Shown: positions 57,541-64,000 of the stretch, piece by piece
How positions within the stretch are numbered: the stretch's first letter is position 1
Layout of the letters: each line of letters starts with the position of its first letter
Assembly (NCBI GenBank): GCA_902780235.1
Contig: CACZEL010000007.1
Span: forward strand, 1-64,000
Source: an uncultured Bacteroidales bacterium
GTDB lineage: Bacteria > Bacteroidota > Bacteroidia > Bacteroidales > Paludibacteraceae
DNA length: 64,000 nucleotides
Direction of reading: 5' to 3'
Notes under the pieces: model-generated
The model's input: only the letters and a program-made list of their open reading frames with translations
Databases searched by the model: none
What the model was told of the DNA's origin: nothing
Translations under genes and position numbers: made by a program

Positions 57541-58038
57541 ATGGACAAGACTCTTATCATTCGCCCCGAAAGCGGGTTGCAGTATAATTGGCAAGCTATT
57601 GCTGCTAATCCGAGTGGTCATCACGAACCCAAACTGGATCTCGTTGCTTACAAGGCACTCTATATAAATACGATCGCACAGGCGCGTGCGCGTGGACAAG
57701 AACCGGTGCTGGTCAGTTTGCCGATCATCGATGCAGATCGTCTGTTCGCTTCCATCACGCGCGGCATGTCTGTGCAGGAGCGCAAGAATATCCTCTATTG
57801 GTTAGGCGGTACTACCGAGCGCCTGCGGAATATCCATGAGTTGTATAACTTGGCACTCTTCCGCCTCGCTGCCCTGCAGTGCGTACATATCGTCGATATC
57901 ACCTCTCCGATGTTGGCCAGCACGCACTATGAGGCGTTGCTGAACCAAGACGGAGTGACGCTCTCTCCCGCCGGAGAAGAGCTGGTGAATAACGAATTAG
58001 CGACGCTTAGTAGCCGCCTTAGCGTTCTCGCGAGCTAA
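57541..58038 (+). CDS. SGNH-hydrolase-like protein, short
   Basis: The 165-residue protein resembles the central and C-terminal part of Bacteroidales SGNH/GDSL proteins (PVLVSLPIIDADRLFASITRGMS, NILYWLGGTTERLRNIHELYN, VHIVDITSPML, and DGVTLSPAGEEL in place of the usual D-x-x-H block). The N-terminal GDSL block with the catalytic Ser is missing, and the His of the last block is replaced by Leu, so hydrolase activity is unlikely. The final 42 bases overlap the convergent yidC gene. It may be a degenerate copy kept for another role. Confidence 0.5.
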   Translation: MDKTLIIRPESGLQYNWQAIAANPSGHHEPKLDLVAYKALYINTIAQARARGQEPVLVSLPIIDADRLFASITRGMSVQERKNILYWLGGTTERLRNIHELYNLALFRLAALQCVHIVDITSPMLASTHYEALLNQDGVTLSPAGEELVNNELATLSSRLSVLAS

Positions 58039-59907
58039 ACGTTGTTGCTCTCGTTGCATTGCTTCCAAGCGAGCCATGAAGCCGGACTTAGGTTTGCCGG
58101 CTTTTTTCTTTTTGTTCTCTTCCATCTCGCGAAGCATCTTCTCATCGTCCAGAGACCAGCGGAAGATCATCGTCTGCAGGATGGTGATGAACAGCGATAC
58201 GAGGTAGTAATAACTCAGACCCGCAGCGTAGTCATTGAAGATGAAGAGGAACATGAGCGGCATGGCGTACATCATGTATTTCATCACTTTCATGTTCGGG
58301 TCGGTTGCTTGCGACTGCATGGTGATATAGGTGTATGCAATATTACATACAGTCATCAGGAGACAGAACAGACTCAGGTGGTCTCCTAACAGCGGGATGT
58401 TTACACCCCAATGGAAGACGGCATCATAGGTCGAGAGGTCATCTGCCCAAAGCAAGGACTTGCCGCGTAACTCGATCGCCGTCGGTAAGAACCAGAACAT
58501 AGCCATCAACACCGGGAACTGGAACAACATCGGCAGACAGCCACTCATCGGACTGACGCCGGCTTGTTGATAGAGCTGCATGGTGGCCTGCTGACGCTCC
58601 TGCATCTTCTCTGCCGGGTACTTCTCGTTGATGGCATCAATCTGCGGCTTGAGTACACGCATCTTCGCGCTCGATTTGTAGGAAACGAAGACGAACGGCA
58701 GGATGATAAGCTTGATGACGATGGTCATGAGCAAGATCACGATACCGATATGCAGTCCCCAGGAGGTGAACAGATCGAACATGGGTATGACGAGCGCCGT
58801 GTTGATCCAACTGACGATCTTCCAACCCAGCGGCACGAGTTTGTTCAGATACAAGCGGCTGTCTTTCTCTACGCCCTCGTCGTACGCTTTAAGCGTATGG
58901 TAGTGGTTCGGACCGCAGTAGAGACGGAAACCGGTTCGGTTCTTGCCCGTCAGGTCAAACGGTATCGACGTATGGGTCGTGTATTCTTTGATATAGCCCG
59001 AGTGCTTGCCTTGTACGGTCGAGCTGAACTGCGTCGAAGTGAAGGCATCATCGGCGATGAGGACGGTGGAGAAAAACTGATCCTTGTAGCCGATCCATTT
59101 GATACGTGCGGACTCTTTGGCGTTATCGTCCTTGCTCTCGCTCAGTTTCTCCATGTCTCCTCCTACGAGCATGTACTGCAGTTGGGCATAACGCTCTTCA
59201 AACTTACGACCCTGCTCTTGCTGCGGGATGAGTTGACGCCATTGGAGCTCCAGCGAGTTGATGTTCTGCGCCAACTCGGTCTGCATGTTATGGGCAGCTA
59301 CGGTGAAGGACACCATGTAGTTATCCGACAATTCATACACAAAATCCAGCCATGCGTCCTCGTTGCTGGTCGGCAGACGCATGATCAGCTTGTTCGGATT
59401 CTCGTTCGTGATCGGCGTGAAGAAGAGGTTTCCCGTTTGCAGAATACGGTTGTTGGCGGTGATGAGTGTTAGACCGAACGCGCTCTCATCGCCTCGGAAC
59501 AGGCATAAGGGGTTCACCGTGTCGCCCGAAGCGTGGTACTCCAGCAACTCGGCACGGTCGATCACGCCTCCTAAGGTAGAGAGGGTCAGACGTACCTTAC
59601 CGTTCTCCAAGGTAACGAAACGCTCTTCGCCTTGTGCTGCCTCTGCGAAGGTACCGTATGCAGCCTGCATACGCTCTTGCATTTGTTCCGGTGAGACAGC
59701 TTGCGGTTGAGCGGCGGTCGTGCCGGCTACGAACTGTAACGAGTCCGACAGACGTTGTGCCTCTTGTTCCGCTAAACGAACCAATGCAATCGAATCCTGT
59801 ACACGTTGGCGCTCTGCCAGTTCCTCCTTCGACGGACGGTTCAGCATCGTGAATCCAACGATAATTGCGGCTATCAATAAAAAGCCAATCCAAGTGTTTT
59901 TATCCAT
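57997..59907 (-). CDS. yidC: Membrane protein insertase YidC
   Basis: YidC inserts and folds inner-membrane proteins, with or without Sec. The 636-residue protein has an N-terminal helix (WIGFLLIAAIIVGFTML), a large periplasmic domain (about 25-350) and the conserved membrane core (IKLIILPFVFVSYKSSAKMRVLKPQI, MSGCLPMLFQFPVLMAMFWF, and helices to about 590), with a basic tail (KKKKAGKPKSGF) that can touch the ribosome. Its 3' end overlaps the SGNH-like gene. It is the last gene of the mfd-kdsB-deoD run. Confidence 0.96.
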   Translation of the reverse strand: MDKNTWIGFLLIAAIIVGFTMLNRPSKEELAERQRVQDSIALVRLAEQEAQRLSDSLQFVAGTTAAQPQAVSPEQMQERMQAAYGTFAEAAQGEERFVTLENGKVRLTLSTLGGVIDRAELLEYHASGDTVNPLCLFRGDESAFGLTLITANNRILQTGNLFFTPITNENPNKLIMRLPTSNEDAWLDFVYELSDNYMVSFTVAAHNMQTELAQNINSLELQWRQLIPQQEQGRKFEERYAQLQYMLVGGDMEKLSESKDDNAKESARIKWIGYKDQFFSTVLIADDAFTSTQFSSTVQGKHSGYIKEYTTHTSIPFDLTGKNRTGFRLYCGPNHYHTLKAYDEGVEKDSRLYLNKLVPLGWKIVSWINTALVIPMFDLFTSWGLHIGIVILLMTIVIKLIILPFVFVSYKSSAKMRVLKPQIDAINEKYPAEKMQERQQATMQLYQQAGVSPMSGCLPMLFQFPVLMAMFWFLPTAIELRGKSLLWADDLSTYDAVFHWGVNIPLLGDHLSLFCLLMTVCNIAYTYITMQSQATDPNMKVMKYMMYAMPLMFLFIFNDYAAGLSYYYLVSLFITILQTMIFRWSLDDEKMLREMEENKKKKAGKPKSGFMARLEAMQREQQRLARENAKAATKRR

Positions 59908-59920
59908 TATCTATAATCTT

Positions 59921-59957
59921 TAAACTTTCAACTTTCACTTTTCAACTTTCAACTTTC
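59921..59957. repeat. Micro-repeat, CAACTTTCAACTTTCAC units
   Basis: AAACTTTCAACTTTCACTTT then TCAACTTTCAACTTTCC covers the stop of the 59935 gene and the gap to yidC. It encodes the KLKVEK tail of that protein. Same family as 6486-6516 and 17135-17164. Confidence 0.85.
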
Positions 59958-60693
59958 CGAACATGATTCCGACATAGAGTCTCGGTCCGGAAGGGGTGAT
60001 GAAATGCTCCCATTTAACGCTTTGTCCAGTTGCAGACAAACCGTGGCTGTTGATATTAAAGGGAAGCATGTAATCGATGCGAATGAGTAAGGCCATATGC
60101 TTGGCGAGGTTGATCTCCAGACCCACATATGGGTCGATGAAGAAGAAAGGCGTCTTGACGTAAGACGAGTTATACACCATGGTCGTGGTGTCAGTGGCCG
60201 TTTGTACGGTGGTAGGATCGGTCTGAGGTACATACAGACGTTTCATTGCGCCGCCGCCTAGGGTCAAACCTACCATCGGACGCACCTTGCCCCAGTTGCC
60301 ATAGACGTCGCATAGTACGCCGCCCCAAGCGGTGCGAACATTCGAACCCGTCTTCATCAGCGGCATCGTGCTCACGAATCCTTCGGCACCTAAATGAATA
60401 TGGTTGATCAGGTGGGTACGTAAGGCGCCACCCAAACCGTAGCAAAAACCGTCTTTCGGCAGCCCTTTGACGTAATCGACACTGCCCAGACCGTTGTTGC
60501 TGAAAATGTTTTGCGGGTTATCGGCAAAGAGATACCCGCCGTGCAGCATCATACCACCGCTAAAACCGGTGAAGATACCCGACGAGTGCTTCTGCTCTTT
60601 CTCCGGCTGTGTATCAGCATCCTCCTGCTCCCGAGCTATCAGACTCAGGGGCAGAAGGGCTAATACCAGAATCAATAATTGTTTTTTCTTCAT
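59935..60693 (-). CDS. Outer-membrane beta-barrel protein
   Basis: The 252-residue protein has a signal peptide (MKKKQLLILVLALLPLSLIA), an acidic linker (about 21-36) and beta-barrel-like sequence with Gly-rich strands (FTGFSGGMMLHGGYLF, MVGLTLGGGAMKRLYV, FIDPYVGLEINLAKHMALLIRIDY, RLYVGIMFG). No function can be named. The natural strand end GIMFG is followed by KLKVEK from a micro-repeat. The start overlaps the deoD stop by four bases. Confidence 0.72.
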   Translation of the reverse strand: MKKKQLLILVLALLPLSLIAREQEDADTQPEKEQKHSSGIFTGFSGGMMLHGGYLFADNPQNIFSNNGLGSVDYVKGLPKDGFCYGLGGALRTHLINHIHLGAEGFVSTMPLMKTGSNVRTAWGGVLCDVYGNWGKVRPMVGLTLGGGAMKRLYVPQTDPTTVQTATDTTTMVYNSSYVKTPFFFIDPYVGLEINLAKHMALLIRIDYMLPFNINSHGLSATGQSVKWEHFITPSGPRLYVGIMFGKLKVEK

Positions 60694-61412
60694 TCTTGTG
60701 CAATGATATCAAAGGCAACGTCCATCATGTTGGTGAACGAGTTCTGGCGTTGCTCTGCGGTAGTTGCTTCGCCAGTCAGGATATGATCGCTGACGGTGCA
60801 GATGACAAGGGCTTTCTTACCGGCACGTGCTGCGTTCATATAGAGCGACGGCGCTTCCATCTCGTCGGCGAGTACACCCATCTTCGTCCAGTTCGCCTTG
60901 CGCTCATCTTCGCAGTAGAAGATGTCGGCACTGAACACATTACCTACGTGGTACTTGTAACCGCGTTTCTCGGCAGCATCCACAGCCTTACGGCAGAGGT
61001 CGAAGTTAGCGATCGGGCAGTAACGACCCGGCAGGTTATACTGTGCATCCCAGTTGCTGTCGGTGCAGCTGCCTTGTGCGATCACGAGGTCGCCGAGGTT
61101 CACGTACATCTGACGTGCGCCGCACGAACCTACGCGGATGATCGTTTCTACATCGTAGAAATTAAACAACTCATAGGTGTAGATACCGATGGACGGAATA
61201 CCCATGCCGTGACCCATCACGGTCACTTTCTTGCCTTTGTACGTACCGGTAAATGCTAACATACCACGTACATTATTTACCTGAACAGGGTTCTCCAGGA
61301 AACGTTCTGCCATCAGTTTAGCACGTAGCGGGTCTCCCGCCATGATCATTGTCTTTGCAATCTCTCCATACTGCGCACCAATATGCGGAGTCGGACATTG
61401 TTCTTTACTCAT
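60690..61412 (-). CDS. deoD: Purine nucleoside phosphorylase, DeoD type
   Basis: DeoD cleaves purine (deoxy)nucleosides with phosphate. TPHIGAQYGEIAKTMIMAGDPLRAKLMAERFL (in pieces) begins with the His and Gly/Asp of the active site; GHGMGIPSIGIY, RVGSCGAR, and VLADEMEAPSLYMNAARAG with the ribose-binding Met-Glu follow; SDHILTGE holds the catalytic Asp. It has 240 residues, the usual length for the hexameric class. It sits between kdsB and the barrel gene. Confidence 0.94.
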   Translation of the reverse strand: MSKEQCPTPHIGAQYGEIAKTMIMAGDPLRAKLMAERFLENPVQVNNVRGMLAFTGTYKGKKVTVMGHGMGIPSIGIYTYELFNFYDVETIIRVGSCGARQMYVNLGDLVIAQGSCTDSNWDAQYNLPGRYCPIANFDLCRKAVDAAEKRGYKYHVGNVFSADIFYCEDERKANWTKMGVLADEMEAPSLYMNAARAGKKALVICTVSDHILTGEATTAEQRQNSFTNMMDVAFDIIAQE

Positions 61413-61452
61413 AATTTGTGTTTTTTTTGGTTAATATTGTTTTTTTTCTTTT

Positions 61453-61502
61453 TGTCGTTATTACGTTATTACGTTATTACGTCATGACGTCATGTCGTTA
61501 TC
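61453..61502. repeat. Micro-repeat, TTATTACGTTATTACGTCATG family
   Basis: GTCGTTATTACGTTATTACG then TTATTACGTCATGACGTCATGTCGTTAT lies between kdsB and deoD and contains the kdsB stop codon (61498-61500). It is the same family as the array inside the GGGPS-TadA fusion. Confidence 0.85.
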
Positions 61503-62247
61503 CATTATATTTATACCATTCGATCGCCTGCTTGAGGTCATCGGGCGTATCGATGCCGATGGTCTGGGTGTCGGTGACACCTACGCGGATCTTATAGCCG
61601 TTTTCGAGCCAACGCAACTGCTCCAGACGTTCGGCGATCTCCAACGGACTCTGTGGCAGTTGGGTGATCTTTGCCAACACATCAGCGCGGTAGGCGTATA
61701 TACCGATATGACGGTAATGAGATCCGTCGGCGCAGGCGATGACTTTGCGGCTGAACATTTCCGCCACACGGGTGGTCTTGTCCCACCGCACTTTCGGCGT
61801 GTTCACGTTCTCCAGCGCCTCCTTGCTGTCCTTGTCGGTGTACGGACGAACGAGGGTCGCGATATCCGTATCCGGTTGATCAAAACAAGCCATGAGCGCT
61901 TCGATCTGTTCGGGTTGGATGAAGGGTTCATCGCCTTGGATATTGATGACCACCGTGTCTTTGTCGTTCTGCTCGCGCCAGGATGGGGTAGTGATCGCCT
62001 GATAGGCCTCCAGACAACGGTCCGTACCGCATTTATGGTCGGAACGTGTCATGACTACCTTACCGCCAAACGCTTCTACGGCATCGTAGATACGCTCATC
62101 GTCCGTGGCTACGACCACGGTGTCCAAGGCCATACTTGCCTGTTCGTACACACGACGGATCACGGTCTTGCCGCAAATATCCGCTAAGGGTTTACCCGGG
62201 AAACGCGTCGATCCATAACGCGCCGGTATGATACCAATAAATTTCAT
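61498..62247 (-). CDS. kdsB: 3-deoxy-manno-octulosonate cytidylyltransferase
   Basis: KdsB makes CMP-Kdo for lipopolysaccharide. The 249-residue enzyme shows IGIIPARYGSTRFPGKPLADICGK (nucleotide loop), VVVATDDERI, VMTRSDHKCGTDRC, and INIQGDEPFIQPEQIE with the metal-binding Asp. HIGIYAYRADVLAKI and VDTPDDLKQA-like GIDTPDDLKQAI complete the family pattern. It overlaps mfd by four bases. Confidence 0.96.
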   Translation of the reverse strand: MKFIGIIPARYGSTRFPGKPLADICGKTVIRRVYEQASMALDTVVVATDDERIYDAVEAFGGKVVMTRSDHKCGTDRCLEAYQAITTPSWREQNDKDTVVINIQGDEPFIQPEQIEALMACFDQPDTDIATLVRPYTDKDSKEALENVNTPKVRWDKTTRVAEMFSRKVIACADGSHYRHIGIYAYRADVLAKITQLPQSPLEIAERLEQLRWLENGYKIRVGVTDTQTIGIDTPDDLKQAIEWYKYNG

Positions 62248-64000
62248 ATTTCGTTTCGTTCTATTTTGCTCAATAAGGTGATCGCACCAGCGATCGTTTT
62301 GACGTTCGTGATCGTCACCATGCGTCTGCCGGTCGGCAGGCCTTTCTTGTCTTTCTCTTCATGCAGCAGGCAGCGTTCGGGGCGTGTAACCGCATACTGA
62401 ACAATGTTCCCGAACTGTTGCGACTGCCAGTAAGCATCGCGGTGCTGGACGAGGTAGAGCGTCATACGCTCGCCTTTCAGCAGGATCTTCTCTACGCCCA
62501 AGCGGCAACAGATCCATCGTAACCGAACGACCTCTAACAGTTCTTCTGCAGGTTCGGGCAGTACGCCGAAGCGGTCGATCAACTTCTTGCGGAAGTCCAA
62601 TAACTGTTCTTCCGAACGGATGCCATCCAGTTCGCGGTAGAGCGTGATACGCTCGCTCACGTTCTCGATATAGTCCGTCGGGAAGCAAACGGCAATATCC
62701 GTCTCCAGCTGACTGTCGCTGCACCAAGCGTGGCTATTGGCTGTTAGCTCTTGGCTATTAGCTATTGGCTCTAACCCTTCTTCCTCTCTCAATTCTTCCA
62801 CCGCCTCATTCAGTATCCGCTGATAGGTCTCGTAACCGAGGTCGGCAATGAAGCCGGACTGTTCGGCACCCAACATGTTTCCTGCGCCGCGGATATCGAG
62901 GTCTTGCATGGCCAGGTTGAAGCCCGAACCCAGTTCGGCGAACGTGCTCAATGCTTCGAGGCGCCGTCTCGCATCTTCGGTCAGTAACTCCTTCGGCGGT
63001 GCGATGAGGTAGCAGTATGCCTTTCTATTGCTGCGGCCCACACGACCGCGTAACTGGTGCAGATCGGCCAGACCGTACTTGTCGGCGCTGAAGATGAGGA
63101 TCGTGTTCACGTTCGGTATATCGACGCCGGACTCGATGATGGTGGTCGCGAGCAGGATGTCGTAATCGTAGTTGATGAACGCTTCCAGACGCTCTTCCAT
63201 CTCGCCGGCAGGCAGTTGACCGTGCGCCGTCACGATACGTGCTTCGGGGCATAACTTCTGTATCTTATGCTCGATACGCGGCAGCATCTCGATGCGGTTA
63301 TTGACGATGAAGATCTGTCCGTTACGCGCCATCTCCAGATCGATCGCCTCTTTGATAAGGTCCTCGTCGTCGATGGTGATCAGTTCGGTCTGAACCGGAT
63401 AGCGGTTCGGCGGCGGGGTCGTCATGATACTCAGATCGCGGGCTCCCAAGAGGGAGAACTGCAAGGTTCGCGGGATAGGCGTTGCCGTCAGCGTCAGTAC
63501 ATCCACGTTCGCCCGAAGACTCTTCAGTTTCTCTTTGGCTGCGACGCCGAACTTCTGTTCCTCGTCGATGATGAGCAAACCGAGGTCATGCCATTTGACG
63601 CTCTTGCCGATGAGTTTATGGGTGCCGATGAGGATGTCTATCTTACCCGCCTCCAAGTCCGCCAAGATCTCTTTCATCTCCTTCGCGGATTTCAAACGGC
63701 TCAGGTACTCGATGCGCACCGGCATGTTCTTCATTCGCTCGCGGAAGGTGTTGTAGTGCTGCAAGGCCAAGACGGTCGTCGGTACCAAGACGGCTACTTG
63801 TTTGCCGTCTGTCGCTACCTTGAACGCTGCCCGCATCGCTACTTCGGTCTTACCGAATCCTACGTCACCGCACACCAATCGATCCATTGGCATCGGGCTC
63901 TCAAGGTCGTGCTTAACGTCCGCGGTAGCCTTCGCCTGATCCGGCGTGTCCTCGTATAAGAACGACGCTTCCAACTCATGCTGCATGTAACCGTCGGGCG
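62244..64000 (-). CDS. mfd: Transcription-repair coupling factor, C-terminal part
   Basis: Mfd removes stalled RNA polymerase and recruits UvrA. Only the C-terminal part is in the window; the frame runs off the right edge (in-frame PDGYMQHELEASFLYEDTPDQ upstream of the first ATG). Visible: Walker A VCGDVGFGKTEVAMRAAF, DEEQKFG, TATPIPRTLQFSLLG, IVTAHGQLP, IIESGVDIPNVNTI, QLRGRVGRSNRKAYCY, then the TRCF/D7 domain from about residue 400. An ANSQ-family repeat (62731-62772) adds EPIANSQELTANSH between the helicase and D7 regions. Confidence 0.95.
   Translation of the reverse strand, partial: PDGYMQHELEASFLYEDTPDQAKATADVKHDLESPMPMDRLVCGDVGFGKTEVAMRAAFKVATDGKQVAVLVPTTVLALQHYNTFRERMKNMPVRIEYLSRLKSAKEMKEILADLEAGKIDILIGTHKLIGKSVKWHDLGLLIIDEEQKFGVAAKEKLKSLRANVDVLTLTATPIPRTLQFSLLGARDLSIMTTPPPNRYPVQTELITIDDEDLIKEAIDLEMARNGQIFIVNNRIEMLPRIEHKIQKLCPEARIVTAHGQLPAGEMEERLEAFINYDYDILLATTIIESGVDIPNVNTILIFSADKYGLADLHQLRGRVGRSNRKAYCYLIAPPKELLTEDARRRLEALSTFAELGSGFNLAMQDLDIRGAGNMLGAEQSGFIADLGYETYQRILNEAVEELREEEGLEPIANSQELTANSHAWCSDSQLETDIAVCFPTDYIENVSERITLYRELDGIRSEEQLLDFRKKLIDRFGVLPEPAEELLEVVRLRWICCRLGVEKILLKGERMTLYLVQHRDAYWQSQQFGNIVQYAVTRPERCLLHEEKDKKGLPTGRRMVTITNVKTIAGAITLLSKIERNEI
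62731..62772. repeat. Micro-repeat, ANSQ family, inside mfd
   Basis: TGGCTATTGGCTGTTAGCTC then TTGGCTATTAGCTATTGGCTC; the gene reads it as EPIANSQELTANSH. It is the longest ANSQ-family copy in the window. Confidence 0.85.

Overview
The window looks like chromosome of an uncultured, anaerobic member of the Bacteroidales. The evidence is the promoter type (TTTG, about 20 bases, then TAnnTTTG, found upstream of at least sixteen transcription units), a short primary sigma factor of the Bacteroidetes kind, a GldD gliding/type IX secretion lipoprotein, DUF4293 and DUF5063 proteins, a ParC typical of the phylum, a tmRNA tag ending in YALAA, and an oxygen-sensitive class I fumarase with Pta-AckA acetate formation. 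The family within the order cannot be settled by reading alone. Almost everything is housekeeping DNA. There is no prophage, insertion sequence or CRISPR array.

Layout. 1-1650: a gene-poor stretch with short repeats and a RelE/ParE-type toxin-antitoxin pair. 1666-8036 (minus): maf, parC, a small membrane protein, dprA, a VanZ-like gene, upp and a secreted coiled-coil protein. 8147-10853 (plus): DUF5063 protein, 3'-5' exonuclease, alkaline phosphatase. 10933-16631 (minus): three secreted proteins that share a C-terminal motif; the largest is broken by a frameshift. 16777-22612 (minus): BASS-type transporter, tRNA-dihydrouridine synthase, 7TM-HD phosphodiesterase, a GGGP synthase-TadA fusion, gldD. 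22814-33069 (plus): mannose-1-phosphate guanylyltransferase, a glycogen module (GH133 debrancher, GT4 synthase-like, GH57-like), a porin, a ClpA/ClpC ATPase and thioredoxin. 33185-34251: tRNA-Arg and rpoD. 34368-36774 (minus): small RHH protein, a beta-barrel protein, an N-terminally short RNase R. 36943-39501: alpha-glucan phosphorylase. 39591-44510 (minus): UbiA prenyltransferase, GH13 amylase, ackA, pta. 44711-48268: OmpA-LysM protein, tRNA(CAT), second OmpA protein, tmRNA, tRNA-Ala. 48378-56449 (plus): fumarase, degenerate LytM protein, dxr, rseP, acetyltransferase, DUF4293, MscS, rlmN. 56441-64000: LytTR regulator (minus), a 31-residue ORF and an SGNH-like ORF (plus), then yidC, a barrel protein, deoD, kdsB and mfd (minus).

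Physiology. Genes for glycogen storage and use (debrancher, synthase-like enzyme, phosphorylase, cytosolic GH13) sit with acetate and fumarate fermentation genes. Two enzymes related to archaeal-type ether-lipid synthesis (GGGP synthase and a UbiA of the DGGGP synthase type) are both present.

The most unusual feature is a dense population of about 25-95 base micro-repeat arrays. Each is a run of degenerate 7-12 base units. At least ten unit families recur across the window. They sit at gene junctions, where they often carry the start or stop codon, and also inside conserved genes in an open frame. One family yields the peptide ANSQ in Maf, Dus, GGGP synthase and Mfd. Another lies exactly at the joint of the GGGP synthase-TadA fusion. 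A third encodes much of the GldD signal peptide. A second recurring theme is divergent promoters whose -33 boxes overlap in one palindrome.
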